Source: Enchytraeus crypticus (Eukaryota; Annelida; Clitellata; Enchytraeida; Enchytraeidae). Taken from it: a stretch of 64,000 bases of DNA. Positions 11,401 through 20,918 of the stretch are shown here, one piece after another. Made by a program: the position numbers and the translations under genes. How positions within the stretch are numbered: the first letter of the stretch is position 1; each line of letters starts with the position of its first letter. The notes below the pieces were generated by a model, which saw only the letters and a program-made list of their open reading frames with translations, had not been told where the DNA came from and searched no databases. The stretch spans positions 36,001-100,000 of the forward strand of contig CAJHZI010000575.1 in assembly GCA_905160935.1 (NCBI GenBank), read 5' to 3'.

Positions 11401-13946
11401 ATGGCTATTATATGTTTCTCTCGCTTCTTCTCTAGTATTCTGCCAAGTGGATGGTTCAAGGTACATATTTACATTCATCATCTATTTTTACACTCCTTAA
11501 AGAGCACAATGTTGATCAATAAGTTAATTAATGCACTAAATATCATGCCATTCTTAGTCTGCATTGTATAGTAGCCTATGGCTTAGGAAAATATTGTTTC
11601 AGACATGAATTCCCTTTGCCGTCTCAGTTCTTGCTTAGTCACCTCTTACGACGCTAGCAGTTTACGGTTTTACAGCTATCGTGTGAGTTGATATGATATA
11701 ATAACGCTGTGCAATTATTTTACGAGGCAAAATTATTCAATGATGCTAACAGCACAGTTATTCAATGATTCTAACAGCAGAGTTATTCAATGATTCTAAC
11801 AGCAGAGTTATTCATTGATTCTAAACAGCAGAGCTATTCATTGATGCTAACATCAAAGTTATTCAGCAATTCTAACATCAAAGTTATTTAATGGTTCTAA
11901 CAGTAGAGTTATTTAGTGATTATAACAGCGATAATTCATTGATTCTAACAGCTGAGTTATTCAACAATTCTAACGTCAAAATTATTCTATGATTCCAAAA
12001 GTAAACTTATTTAATGATTCTAACAGCAAAATTAATCACTGATTCTAACAGCAGAGTTATTCAATGAATCTAGCAGCAGAGTTATTCAATGATTCTAGCA
12101 GCAAAGTTATTCAATGATGCTAACAGCAAAGTTATTCAATGATTCTAACAGCAAAGTTATTCAATGATTCTAACAGCAGAGTTATTCAATGAATCAAACA
12201 GCAGAGTTATTCAATGATTCTAGCAGCAGAGTTATTCAATGATTCTAACAGCAGAGTTATTGAATGATTCTAACATCAAAGTTATTCAATGATTCTAACA
12301 GCAAAGCTATTGAATGATTCTAGCAACAAAATTTTTCAATGCTTCTAACAGCAGACTCCTGGTCCGAGGCATGACGACAATCCTCTAACATCGTTCCGGC
12401 GGGCGCCTGAGAGGCAGCAGACGTTCATGCCAACAGCCACGATTTCACGAGGCCTTCCGTTGCCACCGGCACCTCCCCATGTGAACGATGTGGCGGGGGC
12501 TGGGGCCCCCCCAGGGCTCATGGGTGCGGGTGTCTATATAGACCCCATGAGAATGATGCTGACTCCCCCGGTTGTTAATCCTGCGGGGATTGACTTCCAG
12601 CACTGTAAGTCTACTCGGTGTAGCATCTATGCTCTTATATCTTTATTTCTCTTGCGTTTTTAGTTGTCTGACATTTGTCTACTATTACGCTTCAATTGAT
12701 CTGCAGTACTTAGTACAAATCTGCACTTTTCCTTCCGCTATAGTATCTGCTTTCCTTTCAGCTTATTATACTACCACTGGCTGAAGCCAGTGGCAAAGTC
12801 AGTATGAGACTCGACCGCGGTTCAGTATGTGTTGTGGGGTTCAAATCCTGGGCTTTCCCGTCACTGACATCGCTTTCGAGTGAGGAAACTGACGTTAACC
12901 TTAGCTTTGCTTTAGCTTTACGTGCTTATTTCATAGCGTCATTACTTTTGACATTTTTTAGTAATTAGATTTTGGTCGTAGAGAAAATATATTTTGACAT
13001 ATAGCTCTTCCTACCAAGTCTATTCAGTATAATCTTCTTTTTGAATCTCTGCTCATATGAATTAGTTAACATTCTTTGTCTCGGTCTACCTTAAAGGTTT
13101 TGTCTTAAAATAGTATATTTTAAAATTTTTGTTCCTCTTGGAATATTTGGTCTCTCTTAACTTTGTGATGTGTCTAACAGTAAATATTTTCTATTTTATT
13201 GCGAAAATCTATTAACCATGGTGTTCCAATATTATTAAATTTCTAATTTAATAATATTGTATTTGGTAGCATTTAATTAAAAAATAGTTTTTTTTGCATA
13301 CTCTCTGTCTGTCTCCCTTTCTCTTTCTCCCCCCCCCCCCCCCCCGTCTCTCTCTTCTCTGCCTAGCGGCTCTTTGCACATAATTCTTCAAAATAATTCT
13401 TTCTGCATACTTCTTAGAAATTTAATTATTGCCCCATCTAATGAGATTGAACTTTTCAGACATAGTCTAGTTTATCTATCTACTATTTCGGATCTTTTTT
13501 ACACCTACAATCGATGGTTCTCTAGTTATAAGCAATTAAATTTGTTGTGCATACTATTTTTTAGTCACTCATAGTTTTATCATGTAATTTCTTTGTATTG
13601 GCTAGCTCACAATCATCATGCCGCTGCAGTTTCGTCTTCCGGTCGCCTTACAGCCGACATGTTGTCACGTGGGGGCGTGGCTAGTCGGGACAGCAATGGT
13701 CAGCCGAGCAACTCCATGGCCACTATATCACGCGCGTCCCGCTCTGGTGGAATGGTCAACGGCGGTCCACCGAACCTTGGTCCCAGCGGCAGCGGTAACC
13801 ATACGCCAGTCATGTTCATGCACCACCCTATGGGCCTGCTCCCCACAGGGCTGGACGCTGGGAGACAACGGGATGCATCGAGGGGCGGGACGACGAGGTC
13901 TAGGGGAGGGTTAGGGGGCAACATTCCCTCATCATCAATGGTCTAG
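5403..13946 (+). CDS. CSNK1D/E (doubletime-like): Casein kinase 1 delta/epsilon orthologue (8 coding exons)
   Basis: Ser/Thr kinase of the CK1 delta/epsilon group, acting in PER phosphorylation, Wnt/Hedgehog signalling and DNA repair. Coding exons: 5403-5478, 7904-8014, 8507-8655, 9573-9801, 10260-10430, 10999-11147, 12355-12604 (or from 12352), 13606-13946. Phases agree at every junction and give 491 codons. Residues 1-26 begin [20 protein letters not shown] (Gly loop 16-21). Also visible are VAIK (Lys38), the HRDVKPDNF catalytic loop (Asp128), IDFG (Asp149), the KKYRD activation segment, the [20 protein letters not shown] signature and the [13 protein letters not shown] / YDYVFDWN end of the kinase domain (about residue 294). 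The 196-residue tail (exons 7-8) is Pro/Gly/Ser-rich and poorly conserved, as expected for this family. Odd features: intron 2 starts with GC instead of GT; exon 5 reads [14 protein letters not shown] where the family normally has LESLGYVLMYFNLG; minisatellites abut the exon 3 donor and the exon 7 acceptor. The kinase call is very secure. The exon 8 acceptor could be 13606 or 13640 (both keep frame). Confidence 0.95.
5600..5785 (+). mobile_element. tRNA-derived SINE family A, with duplicated core
   Basis: Contains ACCGCGGATCAGTATGTG, a pol III B-box-like GGGTTCATATCC, and the CCCGTCACTGACATTGC..GGAAACTGACG tail. The core from GGATCAG to CACCCGT is present twice in tandem, about 53 bp apart. 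Lies in CK1 intron 1. Confidence 0.75.
5786..7903 (+). other. CK1 intron 1, remainder
   Basis: AT-rich intron sequence. Short open stretches (for example 6365-6562 on the minus strand and 6936-7127 on the plus strand) lack family resemblance and splice context. The intron ends TTTTGATGCAG at 7903. Confidence 0.5.
8015..8506 (+). other. CK1 intron 2 with non-canonical GC donor
   Basis: The exon ends ...GGA GGA G and the intron begins GCAAGT, an otherwise perfect donor with GC in place of GT. The acceptor is TTGATTTTGCAG. Joining G to CC gives Ala and restores the conserved MQGG-x-GIP kinase motif, so the boundary is fixed by homology. GC-AG introns are a known minor class (roughly one percent in animals). 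Confidence 0.85.
8646..9195 (+). repeat. 38-bp minisatellite seeded on the CK1 exon 3 donor
   Basis: About 15 imperfect copies of a 38-bp unit. Each copy carries CTGATCAAATGGTACTTTAT or a near variant. The first unit spans the real exon 3/intron 3 junction: exon 3 ends GCTGATCAAATG and the donor is GTACTTT. Every unit thus repeats the last 11 exon bases plus the donor. Confidence 0.95.
9207..9316 (-). mobile_element. tRNA-derived SINE family A
   Basis: Reverse complement reads GCGGATCAGTAGATGCAGGG, then a TTCAAATCC B box and a tail ending AAACTGACGTTAACTTGG. Lies in CK1 intron 3. Confidence 0.7.
10005..10140 (-). mobile_element. LINE 3' tail (MKRRAEDR family)
   Basis: Reverse complement contains TATATACCATGGACCTGCCA and the GAGGAAGGCGGAAGACAG-like stretch that precede the terminus in the other copies. 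Lies in CK1 intron 4. Confidence 0.6.
11735..12354 (+). repeat. 25-bp minisatellite running into the CK1 exon 7 acceptor
   Basis: About 25 copies of a 25-bp unit built on TTCTAACAGCAGAGTTATTC. The last unit supplies the acceptor of exon 7 (TTCTAACAGCAG then ACTCCTGG). Each unit therefore carries a branch-point-like CTAAC and a tandem NAGNAG acceptor. Confidence 0.95.
12775..12925 (+). mobile_element. tRNA-derived SINE family A
   Basis: One of the most complete copies. It starts ACTGGCTGAAGCCAGTGGC, carries GACCGCGGTTCAGTATGTG, a GGTTCAAATCC B box, CCCGTCACTGACATCGC, and ends GAAACTGACGTTAACC..AGCTTT. Lies in CK1 intron 7. Confidence 0.8.
13227..13259. repeat. Perfect inverted repeat, 15-bp arms, 3-nt loop
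   Basis: CAATATTATTAAATT, loop TCT, then its exact reverse complement. Lies in CK1 intron 7. Confidence 0.9.
13329..13345. repeat. (C)17 homopolymer in a pyrimidine tract
   Basis: Run of 17 C residues within a CT-rich strand-asymmetric stretch (about 13300-13360) in CK1 intron 7. Confidence 0.9.
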
Positions 13947-14509
13947 GGACTGATTTAGGATAGTCATTGCCAGTGCTCGAATTACTGATGCAGACGTCTG
14001 CTTGTTGGATGGTCCCAATAGCTCCATGTTACCTAACGGGTCCTTATGTTTAGTATGATGATATCCAAACAGTCTTATCGTCGTAGAATGAGGCAGGTTA
14101 AGTGTGTCATTATAAATGGTTCTACTTAAACCTTGCTATATATTTTTTTATATATACTTTTGGTACTTAATATCTCTTTTTCAAGCTGCCTGAGCAGATT
14201 CGCTGTGTTTGCATAGCTAGGTTTGCCCTTAGTTCGCATAAAACTAGTAGATGCGATATAAGCTCAGCTTTGAAGCAGATTGTAGATATTAGATTTTAGC
14301 TTAAAAGGGCCGCATAGCTGTATCATCAATGGATCAGTTATCTCATACATGGGTCTAAAGATATCTGATAGATATGGAACCTCTATATCAAGTTTATTAC
14401 ATTACATACCAAACACAGATTCTGTTTTACTGGCCCCACTCCTGCCCTATTTGTGTATTAGTAATTCGAGCATTGGTACTTTGATAAGTGACTGTGAACA
14501 TTTTTATGA
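13947..14509 (+). other. Probable CK1 3' UTR
   Basis: Follows the TAG at 13944-13946. No coding signal. The end of the transcript cannot be fixed by eye; no strong AATAAA stands out close to the stop. Confidence 0.4.
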
Positions 14510-14878
14510 TGCTATGACTGTCACAGTGTTTTGTGCATGGATCCTCATGTGACAGTCAACATTTTGATGATGCTATGACTGTCACAGTGTTTTGTGCATG
14601 GATCCTCATGTGACAGTCAACATTTTGATGATGCTATGACTGTCACAGTGTTTTGTGCATGGATCCTCATGTGACAGTCATCATTTTGATGATGCTATGA
14701 CTGTCACAGTGTTTTGTGCATGGATCCTCATGTGACAGTCATCATTTTGATGATGCTATGACTGTCACAGTGTTTTGTGCATGGATCCTCATGTGACAGT
14801 CATCATTTTGATGATGCTATGACTGTCACAGTGTTTTGTGCATGGATCCTCATGTGACAGTCAACATTTTGATGATGA
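14510..14878 (+). repeat. 61-bp tandem repeat of hairpin units
   Basis: Six nearly identical 61-bp units. Each contains ATGACTGTCAC and, about 25 nt later, GTGACAGTCAT (or GTGACAGTCAA), so most units can fold into an 11-bp stem. Copies differ mainly at CAAC/CATC. It lies about 560 bp past the CK1 stop, so it may be in the 3' UTR. Confidence 0.95.
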
Positions 14879-14879
14879 T

Positions 14880-17860
14880 TTCAACTGATGCTGCCATCTA
14901 TTGCATGGTTTAAGCGCTTGTACTTATGTGAAGTGGTGTGTGATAATTAATTATAATTTGCGATCAGAGAAACTGTATGAAAATTGTTCCATTAATATTA
15001 TATGCATCCTATACTGTTGTTGTAGCAGTTTACAAATTTATTTCTTGGAATATTGGCGTAATATTATATATATTCAATTATAGATTTACTCTGATACTAC
15101 ATTAAATATTGGCAACATGCAATTATCACTAGTTAATAATAAATTTAAGTGATTTTATAAATTTTTTAATAATAAGGTAAATATCATGAATATTTTATTT
15201 TAAGAATACCCACTTCTGCAGAGAACACTGGTATATACAGTAGGGTGATGTATATTTAAATATTTTTAGCAAGCCTATATTGGAGGGTTTTCAAGCTATT
15301 GATGGTGTATTGAAGCATATTGAAGTTTATTAGTAAGTTGAATTTAGAGAAAACTTTGTAGTTTCTTTAATATATATCTAATGGATTGATGGAGAACATG
15401 TAACGACCAGGTTTGATACCCTAACAACAGCAACAACAGAATTAGAGTGCTACTGGCGTCAATAACAACATTGAGCACTGTTGTACCAAATCAAATCCGA
15501 TGAGCAGAGTGTGGAGTCCAAAAACGGTGCAAGCCAAAATCCGGGAGGTCAGTCTGAGAAAGGGTACTAGTGGAATGGAGGTTTGCGTGTTGGTCTCAGT
15601 TCCTGTGTAACGGTTGAATAGGAGAGGTCGAAGAGAAAAGCTTTCAACCTTCCTAAAATTCGCTGTAGCACGCTAATCTATGTCTTGCCAATTTAATGTG
15701 GAATATAATTGGCTTTTGTATTTAGTATTGCTTAAAAACACGCTCTTAATATTTGAATGTTTTCTGCTTGAAAGCTGATTCTAGAACTTAAAAATAATCG
15801 GATGAAGTGGGTATAATAATTCTTAGTGATTGGTATTAAGATAGTAGAGATAAAGGTGGTACTATTGTTTTAGAGGATTCATAAGAAAGAAAAGTTTTTT
15901 TGATAACAGCAGGAACAATGACGAATGAGCTTGTGTTTAATATCAGGAAATTCAAGGTCCCTCTTGATTGTATTAGGCACATTCTAGCTATCGTCAAAGA
16001 GATTAATTTGAGAAATCAGTTTTAGTAGGAGCAATGACACAGGAATTATACTGTTGGAGTAATAAATAATGTTACTAATGATTTTGTATATTTAAATGTG
16101 ACTCTAGCGCTTCATTCTTATTTGTGATACGCTGCTATTGAAACATAAATTATGTATTTGTGCTGCTTTTAGTGTATTGTCACTATTCGTGTATATCTGC
16201 GATATATCTGTTCAGCATAACTGTAATGTACTTAGACACGATTCTACAATCGACAACGACAACTGGTGTGTAAGTACTGAACTGTATGATGCTACTGAAG
16301 GGTAAATCTGTTTTAAGTAGCAGAGTTGATAGAGACTATGCGATTGACTGCGACCATTTGTTTTGCCTCTTCGTATAAGAGACAATCACAATAGCTACCT
16401 TAATTAACTTAATATCGTATGTTTTTAATGTAGGTGTATGCAAATTGATTTGCTTTCCATGCTATTCTGACTTCTCTACTGTTCTTGCTATCTACAGAGG
16501 ACTGAAATTTTTCAGGTGGTGCCTCTGGAAGCTGGTTTTGTCAGAACTAAAGTAATTAGTTTAATTTCTGACAGTTAAGTCTTTTTATGTAAATTCAATC
16601 TATGTATGCCTTAGTACGAAACGAACTAGTTCTAGCTTTCTCTTTCAGTAATAATGACATTTTTTCACTTTGTAGTTTGGAATAATTCTAAGATCGTTAC
16701 TAAGAATAGTGAACGTTTAACATTCATTTTCTCATTAAAAGATGATGTCACGGACGTCCCCAGGGCACACATTACTACAAAAGTATGTACAACTTTAGCA
16801 CATAAGTGCTGCATATGTGCAAAATCAAAGTCTTAAAATTTGTGTACTGTAGGAGATTGGTTAGCTTTTATTTTTGATTGTAGAAATTATCGCTAGGATG
16901 TTATATTTAGTAATTTTTTGTATTTCAACAACTAAGCCTCGTGTAAACTGTGTTTTTGCACTCCGGCCACCAATTCATCCCTAATGATTGCCTGTGTGTT
17001 TGAGCTTTTACGATGTTTTTATTGTGTATTTTTGCTATGTTCATATGTAATAGTATTTGCGTAAAATCTGTTTACCAGATGTGTCTGGGACAGGCACTAG
17101 CATTTAAGCATTAGTGCCCTGTAATGGTATTCGTACAGATTACTTAAAGTTTCACAGAAATCATGCTTGTATGAAGTTTGCAAGTTAATCAACCGTTTAG
17201 GTGATCGTTATCCGTAAGCCTATTTGCTTTCCTTCTGCAATCCTACCCATTCGTGGCAGTTCTTTCTCCACAATAAAAGTGCAATCTGTAGGTGTTGTTA
17301 CAACAATCACGAAGCCACATATTTCCCACGCTGTAGGCTTTAGGGAGTGGGTAAATCTTTTGTGAAGGTTTGACATATTGACGAGAGATCGAATGAAGCA
17401 CTAAAGCAGACAGCGAGTAGGAATATGGACCTTTAACCTTAGTACTAATGAAAGAGAAATCATGTAGCGGTCTATTTTATTTTAATCTCTTCTCAATCGT
17501 ATAATGGCACTGTGGTTTACACCTGTTATGTTTAATTTGGTGTAGCCTTTGTAAAGATACGCGTCTGTCTATCGTGTATTAAGATGTGTTATTTTATACT
17601 ATTATTATTCCAGTCTATCGTGTAATAATGTAATGTCGCTTAATCTAACGGATTCATTGCTTCTTGTGCGCGTCTTCAACGACAGAGTTCTATGTAATCG
17701 TGTGTATTTTATGTGCTACTCTATATCTATGTTAATTACTGTATTCTTATAATTGCTGTATTCTACTGATATGCGGTATGATTTAAAGAGTGACGTATCT
17801 CAATTTATTTCAGGGGTGTAAAGTCAAAGTCTACTAGACGAAGACTCTAGTATTAAAATT
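14880..17860. other. Intergenic or long 3' UTR, mostly unrecognised
   Basis: Apart from a LINE tail (15425-15640) and a SINE A tail fragment near 16738-16785 (GATGATGTCACGGACGTC..), no gene or RNA is supported. Frames are densely stopped. Confidence 0.45.
15425..15640 (-). mobile_element. LINE 3'-tail copy (GTGCTCGATGTTGTC family)
   Basis: Shows AATTAGAGTGCTACTGGCGT, CATTGAGCACTGTTG, CCAAAAACGGTGCAA and CCGGGAGGTCAGTC, the reverse complement of the tail at 29600-29760, continuing into the preceding tail segment. Confidence 0.65.
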
Positions 17861-17862
17861 GA

Positions 17863-17865
17863 GCG

Positions 17866-17904
<39 letters not shown>
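17863..17904. repeat. (TA)n microsatellite
   Basis: About 20 TA units, adjoining a SINE A tail fragment. Confidence 0.9.
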
Positions 17905-17908
<4 letters not shown>

Positions 17909-17958
17909 TTAACGTCCTTTTCCCCTTTGAAGGATGATGTCAGGGAAATATACATTTT
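17905..17958 (-). mobile_element. SINE A / LINE tail fragment
   Basis: AAGGTTTAACGTCCTTTTCC..GATGATGTCAGGG is the reverse complement of the SINE A tail (GACATC...GGAAACTGACGTTAAAC). Confidence 0.55.
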
Positions 17959-18149
17959 ATATATATATATATAAGAAATATCTAGAATTCATTTCTACCT
18001 TAATATTTACTAAATCTGAGGTTCCAAAAAGTCGCTGTTGAAACATAAAACTTCGAAAATAAATTTTGATTAGTAGAATTTTAATTGAAGCTGCAGATTT
18101 ACATTATTTTAATGTAAAGATCTCACAAAATTATTCTTGCCCAATTACC

Positions 18150-18152
<3 letters not shown>

Positions 18153-18243
<91 letters not shown>

Positions 18244-18245
18244 TA
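18153..18245. repeat. (TA)n followed by (GA)n
   Basis: About 25 TA units, then about 20 GA units grading into GATA. Confidence 0.9.
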
Positions 18246-18540
18246 GAGATAGAGAGATGAGATTATATCAGTGTATATTATGAGTCTTCTTATGATCATT
18301 TCTCAAGCATTTTTTAATAAGGGACTTGAGAGAGCGAGGACTTCGACTTGAGATGGTTTCTCGTCTTTAGTGGGTTCGTTACTCCAGGCTTGTGTATTTG
18401 AACGTTGTCAAACTTCAGGAATTCTCTGTGTGTTATTTTTATGTTAATGTTGTATCTTCGTATTAGTCAGTAATCTGCTTATCTATATGAAATGTTTTTA
18501 TTGGATTCTTTGTGTATGAACTAAGTTATATATTTACTTA

Positions 18541-18560
18541 CATATATACATGTATATATA

Positions 18561-18627
<67 letters not shown>

Positions 18628-18653
18628 TGTATGTATATATATATATGTACATG

Positions 18654-18686
<33 letters not shown>
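18541..18686. repeat. (TA)n with interspersed TGTACATG
   Basis: Imperfect TA array with two internal ATGTACATGTATG islands. The open frames across it are repeat artefacts. Confidence 0.9.
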
Positions 18687-18688
<2 letters not shown>

Positions 18689-18689
18689 C

Positions 18690-19320
18690 CCACTGTTTGC
18701 ACAGCACAGACTGCAAGTTATATATTTCAAATACCCGTACATTTCTGTAATATCGTATATGCTGGTGTCAAGATTTAACTTTGTATGAGCATGAAGGCTT
18801 TGAACGACTTGTAGTGGTGCATTTTATCAACATTTGTCAACGCATGGTTATAGTTTAAAATGTGGATTATGCTTTCTTGCTCTTGTAATATTTTTGTAAT
18901 TTGTTCGTCTTGAACTATAATTTAGGCCTATGTCTGATGATAAAAACAATTTGAGAAGAACGCCTATTCTGCCTATTTTAGAGACTTGACGAAAAGATAA
19001 CTTTTATGTCTAAACACTAGGCTTAGGGGGCCTATTTACCATTATTAAACACTACTGAACAATCTAATTTTCTATTTTTAGAGGGAATATAATAGGATCA
19101 ACTCAATATTACTGCTGTAACAACATGCTTAACGTATAATCATTTAAAACGACTTGCAAAAAGCAATTGAATTGAATTTTATTCGCATAATTACAATACG
19201 TCTATTTACTCTATTATAATTATTATTATAGCGGTTTTATTACATCGATGTGCATGTGTGTTATGATGGATATGTGTTGTACCATGTAAATACAACTAAT
19301 TTTAATAAATTTCGTGAGCT
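18690..19320. other. Non-coding stretch, nothing recognised
   Basis: AT-rich, no open segment with splice context, no recurrent repeat noticed. Confidence 0.45.
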
Positions 19321-19324
19321 TTGC

Positions 19325-19550
19325 TAGTTACTCAGTAAACGTGCAATATAGCGAAGTGATCAACTCTCTGGTTATCTACCACTTCTAATTCCAAATGTTA
19401 AAACCGTTAGGCAATTTAGTCCAAGATGTTACTCACAGATCAGCACGGCCGGGAATCGAACCCACGAGAGCTCAATTCATCTCAGGATCTGTCTTTTAAG
19501 ACTTCATGACTCTACCTGACGCCTCTAACCACTGTGCTATTGAGACTTTC
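19325..19550 (-). mobile_element. tRNA-derived SINE family B
   Basis: Minus strand: AGTGGTTAGAGGCGTCAGGT (A-box region), then GGGTTCGATTCCCGG (B box), then a body ending in GGTAGATAACC..CACTTCGC. The same sequence recurs at 31985-32225 (+) and 49805-50045 (-). Confidence 0.8.
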
Positions 19551-19684
19551 TAATTTAGTTGTAAGCTTCATGAAACGTGTCGACACAGTTCAGGTTCAGC
19601 CCCTTTGAACTTCTATACAAGCTCGACGCGAAACTGTTTGCAGTGACTTGATAGCCTTGCCAACGAGAGCACTTTCTTGATAAT

Positions 19685-19760
19685 AATAATAATAATAATA
19701 ATAAAGGTTTAACGTCCGTTTCCTCATCCAGGAATGATGTCAGGGCCGTCTCCAAAAGCA
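19685..19760 (-). mobile_element. SINE A / LINE tail with (TAA)n
   Basis: (TAA)n followed by AGGTTTAACGTCCGTTTCC and AATGATGTCAGGG, i.e. the minus-strand family A tail. Confidence 0.55.
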
Positions 19761-19859
19761 CACATTACTACAAATTATAGAGAAATGTCATGTGTTCAAT
19801 GCGGAGTAACTTCTAATAGAGATATATTATACGACTATTTTCAAGTACAACAAAACTGT

Positions 19860-19945
19860 TTCAGATCATATGACCCCTTGTTTCCTCGTTAATGACATGC
19901 CATCGAGCAGGAAACTGACGTTAAACTAGGCTTTAACTGCAAGAT
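19860..19945 (+). mobile_element. SINE A 3' fragment
   Basis: Contains AATGACATGCCATCGAGCAGG then AAACTGACGTTAAACTAGGC, the family A tail. Confidence 0.5.
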
Positions 19946-20462
19946 AAAATTATGCTACCCTCTCATACGAACAAAGATTATCTCTCTCTCTCACCCTTAC
20001 ACACCGTCTTGTTTATAGAAAGTACACAATGAACCATTTTGATTTTAGAATATACATTATTTACACTTAATTTTCAAATAGAAAAGTGTCGATCACAAAG
20101 TTTAATGAAGAGAATAAAAACGAAAATGCGCAATACTTCATACAGTTCTAATAAAAACACAGAAATCTACTTCAAAAAGATCTAAGCGAAATCCACGTGT
20201 ATTTGACATCACATCACTGGACGCAGATTTGTTCTACCATCTAAACAGCAGTCTACATCAGAAATTTTCAACTAAACATTGTATCACAGATCTCGAGCAG
20301 CCTTGCCTGAGAGAAGACTGTGAAAATGATTATTTCATTACAGCTGCAGCACGTTAAAGATTTGTTTAAAATATGTCAGCAGTAGTATCACAGTTATGTA
20401 GTATCAGTTGTATCAATTTTAGTAAATTCAAATTCGTTCATCAATATCAATTATCAATTATC

Positions 20463-20712
20463 TAATTATTTATAATAATTATCTAATTATTTATAATAAT
20501 TATCTAATTATTTATAATAATTATCTAATTATTTATAATAATTATCTAATTATTTATAATAATTATCTAATTATTTATAATAATTATCTAATTATTTATA
20601 ATAATTATCTAATTATTTATAATAATTATCTAATTATTTATCATAATTATCTAATTATTTATAATAATTATCTAATTATTTATCATAATTATCTAATTAT
20701 TTATAATAATTA
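20463..20712. repeat. 21-bp AT-only minisatellite
   Basis: About 12 copies of TAATTATCTAATTATTTAT-type units (one C per unit). Lies just downstream (minus-strand sense) of the long exon that ends at 20864. Confidence 0.95.
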
Positions 20713-20824
20713 TTATTGTTCATATTATTACTATATTATATTATATTATATTAATAATAATATTATTATTATTCTATAAAGTTATTATTATTATCGCGTT
20801 CAGTGTCGCATCTCTTGTTCTTCA

Positions 20825-20918
20825 ATATCATGTATGCCCGTTCTACGACGTCAGAAAGTGACGTCAGTGACGGGAGAGCCCAGGACTCGAAGCCCACACA
20901 CACTGATCCGCAGTCGGA
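20825..20918 (-). mobile_element. SINE A fragment fused to the end of a coding exon
   Basis: Minus strand reads GACTGCGGATCAGTGTGTG, GCTTCGAGTCCTGGGC, TCTCCCGTCACTGACGTCAC: the SINE A core from the A-box side through the B box to the CCCGTCACTGAC element. The open frame of the neighbouring exon runs into it and uses its TGA as stop codon. Confidence 0.8.

Noticed and set aside
12427-12663. Separate gene starting at the ATG at 12427
   Set aside because: The frame is open upstream to a phase-compatible acceptor at 12352/12355 and continues the CK1 tail.
14510-14878. CRISPR-like array
   Set aside because: Whole 61-bp units repeat without unique spacers, in an animal genome.
18512-18778. Open frames of IYIYIY type
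   Set aside because: (TA)n microsatellite.
19420-19550. tRNA gene
   Set aside because: A- and B-box-like sequence is present, but no cloverleaf forms, and the same sequence recurs with a SINE body at two other loci.
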